Assembly: GCF_020400725.1 (NCBI RefSeq)
Contig: NZ_JAINVG010000004.1
Location: 1 to 64,000, forward strand
Direction of reading: 5' to 3'
From: Streptomyces sp. NK15101
GTDB taxonomy: Bacteria > Actinomycetota > Actinomycetes > Streptomycetales > Streptomycetaceae
DNA length: 64,000 nt
A program made the position numbers and the translations under genes. The notes under the pieces are model-generated. The model saw only the letters and a program-made list of their open reading frames with translations, had not been told where the DNA came from and did no database searches. Below are positions 25,912 to 34,427 of this stretch, in pieces (the stretch's first letter is position 1; each line of letters starts with the position of its first letter).

Positions 25912-27612
25912 ATGGACGCTGACGCCATCGAGGAGGGCCGCCGCCGCTGGCAGGCCCGCTACGACAAGGCCCGCAAGCGGCAGGCGGACTTCAGCACGCT
26001 CTCCGGCGACCCCGTCGAGCCGGTCTACGGCCCCCGGCCCGGCGACACCTACGAGGGGTTCGAGCGCATCGGCTGGCCCGGCGAGTACCCCTTCACCCGC
26101 GGTCTGCACCCGACCGGCTACCGGGGCCGGACCTGGACCATCCGCCAGTTCGCCGGCTTCGGCAACGCCGAGCAGACCAACGAGCGGTACAGGATGATCC
26201 TGGCCGCCGGCGGCGGCGGGCTCTCCGTCGCCTTCGACATGCCGACCCTCATGGGCCGCGACTCCGACGACCCCCGCTCCCTCGGCGAGGTCGGCCACTG
26301 CGGCGTCGCCGTCGACTCCGCCGCCGACATGGAGGTCCTCTTCAAGGACATCCCGCTCGGGGACGTCACGACGTCCATGACGATCTCCGGCCCCGCCGTC
26401 CCGGTCTTCTGCATGTACCTGGTCGCCGCCGAGCGCCAGGGCGTCGACCCGGCCGTGCTCAACGGCACGCTGCAGACCGACATCTTCAAGGAGTACATCG
26501 CACAGAAGGAGTGGCTCTTCCGGCCCGAGCCGCACCTGCGCCTGATCGGCGACCTGATGGAGCACTGCGCGGCGCACATCCCCGCGTACAAGCCGCTCTC
26601 GGTCTCCGGCTACCACATCCGCGAGGCCGGGGCGACGGCCGCGCAGGAGCTGGCGTACACCCTCGCCGACGGTTTCGGCTACGTCGAACTCGGCCTCTCC
26701 CGCGGCCTCGACGTCGACGTCTTCGCGCCCGGCCTCTCCTTCTTCTTCGACGCGCACCTCGACTTCTTCGAGGAGATCGCCAAGTTCCGCGCCGCCCGCC
26801 GGATCTGGGCCCGCTGGATGAAGGAGGTCTACGGCGCCAGGACCGACAAGGCCCAGTGGCTCCGCTTCCACACCCAGACCGCCGGCGTCTCCCTCACCGC
26901 CCAGCAGCCGTACAACAACGTCGTGCGGACCGCGGTCGAGGCGCTCGCGGCCGTCCTCGGCGGCACCAACTCCCTCCACACCAACGCCCTCGACGAGACC
27001 CTCGCGCTTCCCAGCGAGCAGGCCGCCGAGATCGCGCTGCGCACCCAGCAGGTGCTGATGGAGGAGACCGGCGTCGCCAACGTCGCCGACCCACTGGGCG
27101 GTTCCTGGTACGTCGAGCAGCTCACCGACCGAATCGAGGCCGACGCCGAGAAGATCTTCGAGCGGATCGAGGAGCGCGGTCTGCGCGCCCATCCGGACGG
27201 CAGGCACCCGATCGGCCCGATCACCTCCGGCATCCTGCGCGGCATCGAGGACGGCTGGTTCACCGGCGAGATCGCCGACTCCGCCTTCCGGTACCAGCGG
27301 TCCCTGGAGAAGGGCGAGAAGCGGGTCGTCGGCGTCAACGTCCACCACGGCTCGGTCACCGGCGACCTGGAGATCCTGCGGGTCGGCCACGAGGTCGAGC
27401 GGGAGCAGGTCCGGGTCCTCGGTGAGCGCAAGGGGCGGCGTGACGACGCCCGGGTCCGCACCTCGCTCGACGCGATGCTCACGGCGGCCCGGGACGGGGC
27501 GAACATGATCCCCCCGATGCTGGAGGCCGTCCGCGCCGAGGCCACGCTCGGCGAGATCTGCGACGCCCTGCGCGAGGAGTGGGGGGTCTACACGGAGCCC
27601 CCGGGCTTCTGA
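25912..27612 (+). CDS. icmA: Isobutyryl-CoA mutase large subunit (B12-dependent, lacks cobalamin domain)
   Basis: A 566-residue TIM-barrel acyl-CoA mutase subunit that, with a separate cobalamin-binding small subunit (IcmB), interconverts isobutyryl-CoA and n-butyryl-CoA, supplying precursors for valine breakdown and polyketides. Two residues decide the substrate: Phe80 in TIRQFAGF and Gln198 in YIAQKEWLF, where methylmalonyl-CoA mutase has Tyr and Arg that bind the carboxylate. The thioester-binding barrel ([35 protein letters not shown]) is intact. There is no DxHxxG B12 motif, as expected for IcmA. ATG at 25912, AAGG just upstream. No icmB lies in the window. Confidence 0.95.
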   Translation: MDADAIEEGRRRWQARYDKARKRQADFSTLSGDPVEPVYGPRPGDTYEGFERIGWPGEYPFTRGLHPTGYRGRTWTIRQFAGFGNAEQTNERYRMILAAGGGGLSVAFDMPTLMGRDSDDPRSLGEVGHCGVAVDSAADMEVLFKDIPLGDVTTSMTISGPAVPVFCMYLVAAERQGVDPAVLNGTLQTDIFKEYIAQKEWLFRPEPHLRLIGDLMEHCAAHIPAYKPLSVSGYHIREAGATAAQELAYTLADGFGYVELGLSRGLDVDVFAPGLSFFFDAHLDFFEEIAKFRAARRIWARWMKEVYGARTDKAQWLRFHTQTAGVSLTAQQPYNNVVRTAVEALAAVLGGTNSLHTNALDETLALPSEQAAEIALRTQQVLMEETGVANVADPLGGSWYVEQLTDRIEADAEKIFERIEERGLRAHPDGRHPIGPITSGILRGIEDGWFTGEIADSAFRYQRSLEKGEKRVVGVNVHHGSVTGDLEILRVGHEVEREQVRVLGERKGRRDDARVRTSLDAMLTAARDGANMIPPMLEAVRAEATLGEICDALREEWGVYTEPPGF

Positions 27613-27634
27613 TGCCCCGCCGGATCCCGCCCCT

Positions 27635-28267
27635 TCAGCCGGTGGCCGCCGCCGCGCCCAGGCCGCCCACCAGGAGCGCGGAGAGGCGGGCCACCCAAGG
27701 GGCGTCCACCGGTTCGGCGCTGACCAGGGCGCGGTGCACGACCGCGCCCGCGATGACGTCGAAGATCAGGTCGTCGGTGGCGTCCGCGGCCATCGGGTCG
27801 CGGCCCGCCGGGAGTTCGCCGCGCCGCTGGGCCCGCTCGCGGCCCGCCAGGACCAGCCGCTTCTGGCGGTCGACTATCGAGGCGCGGATGCGCTCGCGGA
27901 GCGGCTCGTCCCGGGTCGACTCGGCCACCACGGCCATGAGGGCCGTCTTCGTCTCGGGCCGTTCGAGGAGGGCCGCGAACTGCAGCACCACGTGTTCGAT
28001 GTCGGCCTGGAGGGAACCCAGGTCGGGGAGTTCGAGTTCGTCGAAGAGGACGGCGACGGCGTCCACCACGAGCTCGTTCTTGTTGGCCCAGCGGCGGTAG
28101 AGGGTCGTCTTCGCGACCCCGGCGCGGCCGGCCACGTCCCCCATCGTGAGCTTGGACCAGCCCAGCTCGACCAGGGCCGCGCGGGTCGCCTCCAGGATGG
28201 CCGTGTCGGCCTCGGTGGAGCGGGGGCGCCCGGTGCGGCTGCCGCGGGGGTTGGTGCGCTTACACAT
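27635..28267 (-). CDS. TetR-family regulator
   Basis: A 210-residue regulator with a TetR HTH at residues ~17-65 (STEADTAILEATRAALVELGWSKLTMGDVAGRAGVAKTTLYRRWANKNELVVDAV). The C-terminal domain (TetR_C type, ERPETKTALMAVVAESTRDEPLRERI) is typical of Streptomyces regulators of efflux or acyl-CoA genes. I chose ATG 28267 (MCKRTNPRG); the frame upstream to 28555 is non-homologous. It converges with icmA. A palindrome just upstream (28279-28296) suggests self-control. Confidence 0.9.
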   Translation of the reverse strand: MCKRTNPRGSRTGRPRSTEADTAILEATRAALVELGWSKLTMGDVAGRAGVAKTTLYRRWANKNELVVDAVAVLFDELELPDLGSLQADIEHVVLQFAALLERPETKTALMAVVAESTRDEPLRERIRASIVDRQKRLVLAGRERAQRRGELPAGRDPMAADATDDLIFDVIAGAVVHRALVSAEPVDAPWVARLSALLVGGLGAAAATG

Positions 28268-28278
28268 GGAAAGCGACC

Positions 28279-28299
28279 ATACCCGCCGGTAGGTATACC
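28279..28299. promoter_or_regulatory. Putative TetR operator
   Basis: ATACC-N8-GGTAT (28279-28296), with an overlapping self-complementary GGTATACC (28292-28299), lies 12 bases upstream of the TetR start codon. The rest of the 328-base gap to the thioredoxin gene shows only a GGGGAGG ribosome site at 28581-28587 and no gene. Confidence 0.6.
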
Positions 28300-28595
28300 G
28301 CCAGAGGTCGGTGATGTGAGGCAGTTCACCGTGCGGATCCCGCCTCCGCCCTCCCGCCGGATCCTTCCCCGGAGTTACGCTACGACCTGTAGCGAAAGGC
28401 ATTGAGCGGCCTGAGCGACAACCGCAGTGCCGGATGGGGATCCGGCGCGACAGAAGGTGCCGGGTGGGGACCCGGTGCCACCGAAGACGAAGAACCGTGT
28501 CGTCCACGCGTCTCGCACACCGGCGGGAGATGCGCGGACGGCGCGGTTCAGCCATGGCTTACCGGTTACGCGCGCGGAAGGGGGAGGATGTATCC

Positions 28596-29561
28596 ATGCA
28601 GCCCCGAAACATGTCCATGAGCGGCGTCGTCGACCTCGCCGCGGTGAAGGCGGCCGGAGAGGCCAAGGCGAAGGCGGAGCAGGTGCGCGCCGAAGCCGCC
28701 CGGCAGGGTGGTTCCGCCGCCGTGCCCCCCTCGGCCCTGGTGATCGACGTCGACGAGGCCGGCTTCGAGCGCGATGTGCTCCAGCGCTCGGCCGAGGTTC
28801 CGGTCGTCCTCGACTTCTGGGCCGAGTGGTGTGAGCCGTGCAAGCAGCTCGGCCCCCTCCTGGAGCGCCTCGCCGTCGAGTACAACGGCCGCTTCCTGCT
28901 CGCGAAGATCGACGTCGACGCCAACCAGATGCTGATGCAGCAGTTCGGCATCCAGGGAATTCCGGCCGTTTTCGCGGTGGTCGCCGGTCAGGCGCTGCCG
29001 CTCTTCCAGGGCGCGGTGCCCGAGGCGCAGATCCGGGAGACCCTCGACCAGCTGATCCAGGTCGGCGAGGAGCGCTTCGGCCTCACCGGCATCGTCGTGG
29101 ACGCGGACGCCAACGCCTCGGCCCCCGCGGCGCGGCGGCCCGGTCCGTACGACGCCCTCCTGGAGGCGGCCATGTCCGCGCTCGACGCGGGCGACCTGGC
29201 GGGCGCCGTCCAGGCGTACAAGAACGTGCTCGCCGACGACCCGGTCCACCCGGAGGCCAAGCTCGGCCTGGCGCAGGCCGAACTCCTCGCCCGGGTGCAG
29301 GACCTCGACCCGGCCGCCGTCCGCAAGAGCGCGGCGGACGATCCGGCCGACGTCACCGCGCAGATCGCCGCCGCCGACCTGGATCTGGTGGGCGGCCACG
29401 TGCAGGACGCCTTCGGGCGGCTCGTGGAGACCGTGCGCCGCACGGTGGGCGAGGACCGGAACGCGGCGCGGCTGCGCCTCCTGGAGCTGTTCGAGGTGAT
29501 CGGCGCCGACGATCCCCGTGTGACGGCCGCCCGGCAGGCCCTCGCCCGGGTGCTTTTCTGA
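28596..29561 (+). CDS. Thioredoxin-fold co-chaperone, CnoX/YbbN-like, with TPR domain
   Basis: A 321-residue protein. Residues ~46-155 are a thioredoxin domain with C79 and C82 in WAEWCEPCKQ, an altered active site (CEPC instead of CGPC). Residues ~175-321 are helical TPR-like repeats (PYDALLEAAMSALDAGDLAGAVQAYKNVLADDPVHPEAKLGLAQAELL). This layout is that of CnoX/YbbN, which protects proteins from oxidation and hands them to chaperones. The N-terminal 45 residues are charged and disordered. Start ATG 28596 has GGGGAGG eight bases upstream. Confidence 0.9.
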   Translation: MQPRNMSMSGVVDLAAVKAAGEAKAKAEQVRAEAARQGGSAAVPPSALVIDVDEAGFERDVLQRSAEVPVVLDFWAEWCEPCKQLGPLLERLAVEYNGRFLLAKIDVDANQMLMQQFGIQGIPAVFAVVAGQALPLFQGAVPEAQIRETLDQLIQVGEERFGLTGIVVDADANASAPAARRPGPYDALLEAAMSALDAGDLAGAVQAYKNVLADDPVHPEAKLGLAQAELLARVQDLDPAAVRKSAADDPADVTAQIAAADLDLVGGHVQDAFGRLVETVRRTVGEDRNAARLRLLELFEVIGADDPRVTAARQALARVLF

Positions 29562-29623
29562 GGCGTTCCCGGCCCGCTCGCGGGCGCCGGATCGTCTGAC
29601 GATTTGGCAGCAGCGTGACAAAA

Positions 29624-29663
29624 CGCGGCCGCGCTTTACCAAAACTTGGTAATCGCGGCCGCT
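29624..29663. terminator. Long hairpin with central TTACCAA/TTGGTAA palindrome
   Basis: GCGGCCGCG...TTACCAA-AAC-TTGGTAA...CGCGGCCGC: about 17 paired bases with one bulge and a 3-base loop, 63 bases after the thioredoxin stop. It may end that transcript, but the A/T-rich inner palindrome (29636-29652) also looks like a protein-binding site. Confidence 0.6.
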
Positions 29664-29664
29664 G

Positions 29665-29677
29665 TTACTTGCAGTAA
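29665..29677. promoter_or_regulatory. TTACT-N3-AGTAA inverted repeat
   Basis: TTACTTGCAGTAA directly follows the hairpin and shares the TTACT/AGTAA half sites with the palindrome at 29792. Confidence 0.45.
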
Positions 29678-29791
29678 ATCGAACCCGGCGTTCTGTCCGG
29701 ATTCATGTAGCGATCTCCTGACATTCCCCGTCGTTCGAACGCACCCAGCGTGCCCGTTCGGCCCCGGGCCGCCATGACGTGGTTATCCACC

Positions 29792-29809
29792 CGTTACTAG
29801 CCAGTAACG
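29792..29809. promoter_or_regulatory. CGTTACT-N4-AGTAACG palindrome in the DUF6230 leader
   Basis: CGTTACT-AGCC-AGTAACG is a perfect 7-4-7 palindrome in the ~600-base gap (29562-30164) before the DUF6230 gene. Apart from the inverted repeats and a strong ribosome site at 30151-30157 I see no gene in that gap. The site looks like an operator for a TetR-type protein; the regulator is not identified. Confidence 0.6.
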
Positions 29810-30164
29810 AACCCCCTTGTGCGGGGGCCCGGAATGGACCACGATCGGCGACGCTCGGTCCGAACCGCACCGCCCCGGCAACCAACCGGGAACGCGGCGA
29901 GGGTCCCCACCGAGTGGACCGGTGTTCCGGCACCGGTCGTGGACAGGGGGGTTCCCGATCTCACCGAACGGGGCCTGTCCAATCAGGTCGCGCTCGAAGG
30001 CGTGACCCATGGTTGTCGCTCGGGGGTGATCGCCGGTGATTCGGACGCGCATCGCGCCGCCTGATGCCTCGGCGCTCTCCTTCCCGAGGACGTAGCTCTT
30101 CTCCCATCCCAGGGCGGCCCCCCGGGCCCCTCCGGAGATGTACGTCCGAGAAGGAGGAATTCTC

Positions 30165-30830
30165 ATGAAGTCCCAGGTTCGTGGCGGGACCAGATGGAAG
30201 CGGTTCGCCGTCGTCATGGTCCCGAGCGTGGCCGCGACGGCCGCGATCGGTGTCGGCCTCGCCCAGGGCGCGCTCGCCGCGTCCTTCAGCATCTCCGGCC
30301 AGGAATTCAAGGTTAAGGCCAACAGCCTCGTCGGTACGGACTTCGTCCAGTACGGCAGCGTGGACGCGGGCAAGGACCTCGAGGGCAAGGACTTCGCCGC
30401 CCCTGTGGCCGTGTCCGGCTTCTCCGAGGCCTGGATCACCAACATGTGCCAGTCGGTCGTCACGCCGAAGGTGCCGTTCATCGGTGACGTCACCCTCCGC
30501 CTGGAGGCCGGCACCGAGGCCGCCAAGACCGGCAAGGACGAGGACAAGGTCTACGCGAAGGGCATCTACCTCGATGTCTCCGAGCTCAAGGCCGACGCCG
30601 AGTTCAGCAACATCGACATCGGCGTCGCGGCCGGTGCCCTCCCGAAGTCGCAGGGCAAGCCGGGCATCCAGCCCAACACCAAGGCCAACCCGTACGGCTT
30701 CGGCCAGCGCGCCGAGCAGGCGACCCTGAGCAACGTGCAGCAGAAGGCCTGGGCCACCACGGCCGGCACCTTCAAGCTGCCCGACCTGCACCTGTCGCTG
30801 CACCGCGGCACGGACGCCGAGTGCTACTAG
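30165..30830 (+). CDS. DUF6230 exported protein
   Basis: A 221-residue protein with a signal-like N-terminus: GTRWKRFAVVMVPSVAATAAIGVGLAQGALAASFS, with likely cleavage after ALAA near residue 39. The mature part is polar (QEFKVKANSLVGTDFVQYGSVDAGKDL). Such proteins are sometimes misnamed 'cholesterol esterase' in Streptomyces; no serine-hydrolase motif is visible. The ribosome site AAGGAGG is perfect and 8 bases from ATG 30165, suggesting high expression. First of three genes with DUF6114 and a secreted Ala/Thr/Pro-rich protein; probably an envelope assembly. Confidence 0.85.
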   Translation: MKSQVRGGTRWKRFAVVMVPSVAATAAIGVGLAQGALAASFSISGQEFKVKANSLVGTDFVQYGSVDAGKDLEGKDFAAPVAVSGFSEAWITNMCQSVVTPKVPFIGDVTLRLEAGTEAAKTGKDEDKVYAKGIYLDVSELKADAEFSNIDIGVAAGALPKSQGKPGIQPNTKANPYGFGQRAEQATLSNVQQKAWATTAGTFKLPDLHLSLHRGTDAECY

Positions 30831-30945
30831 GACCGGCCGGTCCCTGAGGACCATCCGTCCGGAGGGTGGGGCCGTCGCGTGCGGTCCCACCCGCCAGGTT
30901 CCTTCTTCATCTTTCTCAGCAACACCGCTTCCAGGGAGCTGTTCC

Positions 30946-31515
30946 ATGAGCGCCGAGATCCCCGCCTCCCGCGAAGTCCCCGAAAAGGAGAACCGGTTCA
31001 AGGTCTGGAGGCAGACCCGGCCCTTCTGGGCGGGACTGTTCACCATGATCGGCGGCGTACCGATCGCCTACCTGCCGTACGGGGACATGCGGCTCGGCAA
31101 CGTCACGCTCGCCATGCAGACGACCGCCGGAGCCGGCGCGCTGATCATCGGCGTCCTGCTGATCACGCTCGGTCTGACGATGTGGTTCCAGCCCGTCGTC
31201 CGGGTCTTCGCGGGCATCGCGTCGATCGTCCTGGCACTCGTCTCCATCCCGGTGTCGAACTTCGGCGGCCTCGTCATCGGATTCCTGTTCGCCCTCGTCG
31301 GAGGCGGCATGTCCGCCGCCTGGGCGCCCGCGCCCCCGGTCGAGGAGACCCAGGACGCAGAGCACGACGGTCGGCCGGAGGCCTCGGACGAGGCCGGCGC
31401 GGAGCCCGCGACGGAGGTCGTGCCCGCGGCCCTGGTCCCGGAGCAGCGCGAGGCGGAGCAGCAGGCGACCGAAACGACGATCGACGCCAACGGCGGGAGG
31501 AACAGTGCGGGGTGA
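30946..31515 (+). CDS. DUF6114 integral membrane protein
   Basis: A 189-residue protein. Residues ~25-125 hold four hydrophobic spans (FWAGLFTMIGGVPIAYLPYG, GAGALIIGVLLITLGLTMWF, VVRVFAGIASIVLALVSIPVSN, LVIGFLFALVGGGMSAAW). The last ~60 residues are acidic and disordered (EETQDAEHDGRPEASDEAG). It starts 115 bases after DUF6230 and overlaps the next gene by 11 bases, so the three probably work at the same membrane site. Function unknown. Confidence 0.87.
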   Translation: MSAEIPASREVPEKENRFKVWRQTRPFWAGLFTMIGGVPIAYLPYGDMRLGNVTLAMQTTAGAGALIIGVLLITLGLTMWFQPVVRVFAGIASIVLALVSIPVSNFGGLVIGFLFALVGGGMSAAWAPAPPVEETQDAEHDGRPEASDEAGAEPATEVVPAALVPEQREAEQQATETTIDANGGRNSAG

Positions 31516-32809
31516 CGAGACTCAGTCGGCGCTCGCGAAGGAGGGCCCGCGGCACGCGGCCCCGCGCAAGTCGCTGCTGAACAGGATCCAGGGACCCGCG
31601 GGGAAGGCGATGGCCCTGGCGGCCATGCCGACCGCGGTGTTCGTGGGGATGGGCCTCACGCCCAGGCTCGCCCTCGCCGACGACAAGGACGTCCCCTTCG
31701 CTCCCGGTCCCTGCGTGACGCGCTCGGACGAGCCGGCGCCGGAGGCGACGGACACCGCGACGCCGAAGGAGAGCACGAAGCCCACCGCCACGGCCAAGCC
31801 GACGGACACCCCCTCGGCCACCGCCACGCCCTCCGCCACCGCGACGCCGACCTCGGCCCCGACGCCCGCCGCGACGCAGACCGGACAGACCGCCGTGCCG
31901 CAGACGCAGGGAGGCGCGACGACCGCCCCCGCGCCCGCCGCGACCTCCACGGCCACCCCCTCGCCGACGCAGTCCAGGAACCCGCTGGACCCGCTGGGCG
32001 TGGGCGACGCCCTCAAGGACCTCTTCGACGGCCCCGACCAGGAGCCGACGGCCACGGCCACGGCCACGGCCACGGCGGCGCCGACCACGGCCGCGCCCGA
32101 GCAGACCGGGGCCCCCGCCGACGAGCCGCCGGCGACCGGGGAGCCGTCCACGACCGCCACCACGGCCCCGAAGCCGAAGACGGACGCGGCCACGGAGGAG
32201 ACGAGGACGGCGATCGAGAAGGCCGCCGGCGAGGCGGGCGTGAAGGTCGAGGAGCTCCCGGAGGGCGCCAAGGGCCTCGACGTCACGAAGGACACGGACA
32301 TACCCGACGGGGCCAAGCCCCGCTTCCCGTGCCCCGAGTACGACGCGCAGGCGCTCGCCGACGCCGAGCTGGAGCCCGGCATCCCGCTGCTGCCGGACGA
32401 GCCGTGGCGCCTGGAGAGCACCAAGCTCACGCTGCACGGCCTGAAGTACCACGGCATCGTCGAGGTGAAGACCGGCAGCGGCAAGATCAAGAAGGTGCTG
32501 AAGTTCACCGCGTCCGGGGTGGAGATCAGGGACCTGCACCAGCTGACGGAGCACTCCGAGGGCCGGACGGCGCACGTCCGGTCCACCCCCGGCAAGGAGT
32601 CGACCATCACCGACGGCACGGTGACGATGTACACGGAGGAGCTGAAGGGCAACCTCATCGGCCTCATCCCGATCACCTTCAGCCCCGAGGCCCCGCCGCC
32701 GCTGAACCTCCCGGAGGTCTTCTTCACCAACGTGAAGCTCAAGCAGGCGGGCCAGTTCGGCGGCACCCTCCGCATCCCGGGCCTCCGCAACACGATCGAG
32801 CCGAGCTGA
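31505..32809 (+). CDS. Secreted protein with Ala/Thr/Pro-rich linker and conserved C-terminal domain
   Basis: A 434-residue protein from GTG 31505, inside the end of the DUF6114 gene. A signal-like stretch LAAMPTAVFVGMGLTPRLALADDK lies at residues ~36-60. Residues ~75-235 are low complexity (TATPSATATPTSAP, TATATATATAAPTTAAP). The C-terminal ~180 residues are folded-looking and beta-rich (EPWRLESTKLTLHGLKYHGIVEVKTGSGKIKKVLKFTASGVEIRDLHQLTEHSEG...). No anchor motif. Probably acts outside the cell with DUF6230 and DUF6114. The 3' end carries a 24-bp tandem duplication across the stop codon. Confidence 0.82.
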   Translation: MRGDETQSALAKEGPRHAAPRKSLLNRIQGPAGKAMALAAMPTAVFVGMGLTPRLALADDKDVPFAPGPCVTRSDEPAPEATDTATPKESTKPTATAKPTDTPSATATPSATATPTSAPTPAATQTGQTAVPQTQGGATTAPAPAATSTATPSPTQSRNPLDPLGVGDALKDLFDGPDQEPTATATATATAAPTTAAPEQTGAPADEPPATGEPSTTATTAPKPKTDAATEETRTAIEKAAGEAGVKVEELPEGAKGLDVTKDTDIPDGAKPRFPCPEYDAQALADAELEPGIPLLPDEPWRLESTKLTLHGLKYHGIVEVKTGSGKIKKVLKFTASGVEIRDLHQLTEHSEGRTAHVRSTPGKESTITDGTVTMYTEELKGNLIGLIPITFSPEAPPPLNLPEVFFTNVKLKQAGQFGGTLRIPGLRNTIEPS

Positions 32810-32840
32810 TCCCCCACACGATCGAGCCGAGCCGATCCCC
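32791..32840 (+). repeat. Tandem 24-bp duplication spanning a stop codon
   Basis: CACGATCGAGCCGAGCTGAT and its following CCCC (32791-32814) repeat at 32817-32840 with one change, T to C. That base turns the TGA stop of the first copy into CGA in the second. The second copy is non-coding. Confidence 0.85.
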
Positions 32841-32860
32841 GTACCACTCCGGGAGCCGCA

Positions 32861-32903
32861 CACGACGAGGCCCCCGTCCGCACCGGACGGGGGCCTCGTC
32901 GTG
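32861..32903. terminator. Bidirectional terminator before pyk
   Basis: A perfect 20-bp stem (arms CACGACGAGGCCCCCGTCCG) with a CAC loop, between the secreted-protein gene and the convergent pyruvate kinase gene. Confidence 0.93.
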
Positions 32904-32914
32904 CGTCGGGCGCG

Positions 32915-34345
32915 TCAGGCGTGCTCGCCGCCGCCCAGGTGGTGGACGCGGACCATGTTGGTCGTGCCGGGGACGCCGGGGGGCGAGCCGGCGGTGATGA
33001 CCATGGTGTCGCCCGCGTTGTGGCGCTGGAGCTTGAGGAGCTCGGCGTCCACGAGGTCGACCATGGCGTCCGTGTTGTCCACGAACGGGACGAGGAAGGA
33101 CTCCACGCCCCAGCTCAGGGTGAGCTGGTTGCGGGTGCCCTCGTCCGTCGTGAAGGCGAGGATCGGCTGCTGCGTGCGGTAGCGCGAGAGGCGGCGCGCG
33201 GTGTCGCCGGACTGCGTGAAGGCGATCAGCGCCTTGCCGTCGAGGAAGTCCGCGATCTCGCAGGCCGCGCGGGCGACGGAGCCGCCCTGGGTGCGCGGCT
33301 TCTTGCCCGGGACCAGGGGCTGGAGGCCCTTGGAGAGGAGCTCCTCCTCGGCCGCGGCGACGATCTTCGACATCGTCTTCACGGTCTCGATCGGGTACGC
33401 GCCGACCGAGGACTCGGCCGAGAGCATGACCGCGTCGGCGCCGTCCAGGATCGCGTTGGCGACGTCGCTCGCCTCGGCGCGGGTCGGCCGGGAGTTGGTG
33501 ATCATCGACTCCATCATCTGGGTGGCGACGATGACCGGCTTGGCGTTGCGGCGGCACATCTCCACGAGGCGCTTCTGCACCATCGGGACCTTCTCCAGCG
33601 GGTACTCCACCGCGAGGTCGCCGCGGGCCACCATGACGGCGTCGAAGGCGGCGACGACGTCCGCCATGTTCTCGACCGCCTGCGGCTTCTCCACCTTGGC
33701 GATGACGGGGACCCGGCGGCCCTCCTCGTCCATCACCTTGTGGACGTCCTTGACGTCGTTGGCGTCGCGGACGAAGGACAGGGCGACCATGTCGCAGCCC
33801 ATCCGCAGCGCGAAGCGCAGGTCGTCGACGTCCTTCTCCGACAGCGCGGGCACGTTGACCGCCGCGCCGGGCAGGTTGATGCCCTTGTGGTCGGAGATGA
33901 CGCCGCCCTCGACGACGATGGTCTTGACCCGGGGGCCGTCGACCTCGACGACGCGCAGCTCGACGTTGCCGTCGTTGATCAGGACCTGGTCGCCCTTGGA
34001 GACGTCGCCCGGCAGACCCTTGTAGGTGGTGCCGCAGATCGACTTGTCGCCCGGGACGTCCTCGGTGGTGATGGTGAACTCGTCACCGCGCACCAGCTCG
34101 ACCGGTCCCTCCGCGAAGGTCTCCAGACGGATCTTGGGGCCCTGGAGGTCGGCGAGGACGCCGACGGCGCGCCCGGTGTCCGCGGAGACCTGCCGGACGC
34201 GGTCGTACCGCTCCTGGTGCTCCGCCTGGGACCCGTGGCTGAAGTTGAATCGGGCCACGTTCATACCGGCCTCGATGAGAGCCTTCAGCTGCTCATACGA
34301 GTCGACGGCGGGGCCCAGCGTGCAGACGATTTTGGAACGGCGCAT
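32915..34345 (-). CDS. pyk: Pyruvate kinase
   Basis: A 476-residue glycolytic enzyme converting phosphoenolpyruvate and ADP to pyruvate and ATP. Diagnostic parts: MRRSKIVCTLGPA start, ARFNFSHGS, DLQGPKIR, the catalytic Lys region VPVIAKVEKPQAVENM, and MVARGDLAVEYPLEKVPMVQKRL. The C-terminal effector domain follows (FTQSGDTARRLSRYRTQQPILAFT). I chose ATG 34345, nine codons inside the longest frame, as the family start. It follows pta-ackA on the same strand with 82 bases between, so it may have its own promoter. Regulation by sugar phosphates or AMP cannot be read here. Confidence 0.96.
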   Translation of the reverse strand: MRRSKIVCTLGPAVDSYEQLKALIEAGMNVARFNFSHGSQAEHQERYDRVRQVSADTGRAVGVLADLQGPKIRLETFAEGPVELVRGDEFTITTEDVPGDKSICGTTYKGLPGDVSKGDQVLINDGNVELRVVEVDGPRVKTIVVEGGVISDHKGINLPGAAVNVPALSEKDVDDLRFALRMGCDMVALSFVRDANDVKDVHKVMDEEGRRVPVIAKVEKPQAVENMADVVAAFDAVMVARGDLAVEYPLEKVPMVQKRLVEMCRRNAKPVIVATQMMESMITNSRPTRAEASDVANAILDGADAVMLSAESSVGAYPIETVKTMSKIVAAAEEELLSKGLQPLVPGKKPRTQGGSVARAACEIADFLDGKALIAFTQSGDTARRLSRYRTQQPILAFTTDEGTRNQLTLSWGVESFLVPFVDNTDAMVDLVDAELLKLQRHNAGDTMVITAGSPPGVPGTTNMVRVHHLGGGEHA

Positions 34346-34427
34346 GAGGCGGATCCTATCGGTTTGTTTCACTGCGGAATATTCCGTCTGGCGGAAAGTA
34401 CAAATGGGCGCGGGCCCGCTCAGGCGT

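Noticed and set aside
29779..30064. Short open frames in the DUF6230 leader
   Set aside because: They run across the palindromes, lack a ribosome site and have no recognisable protein features.
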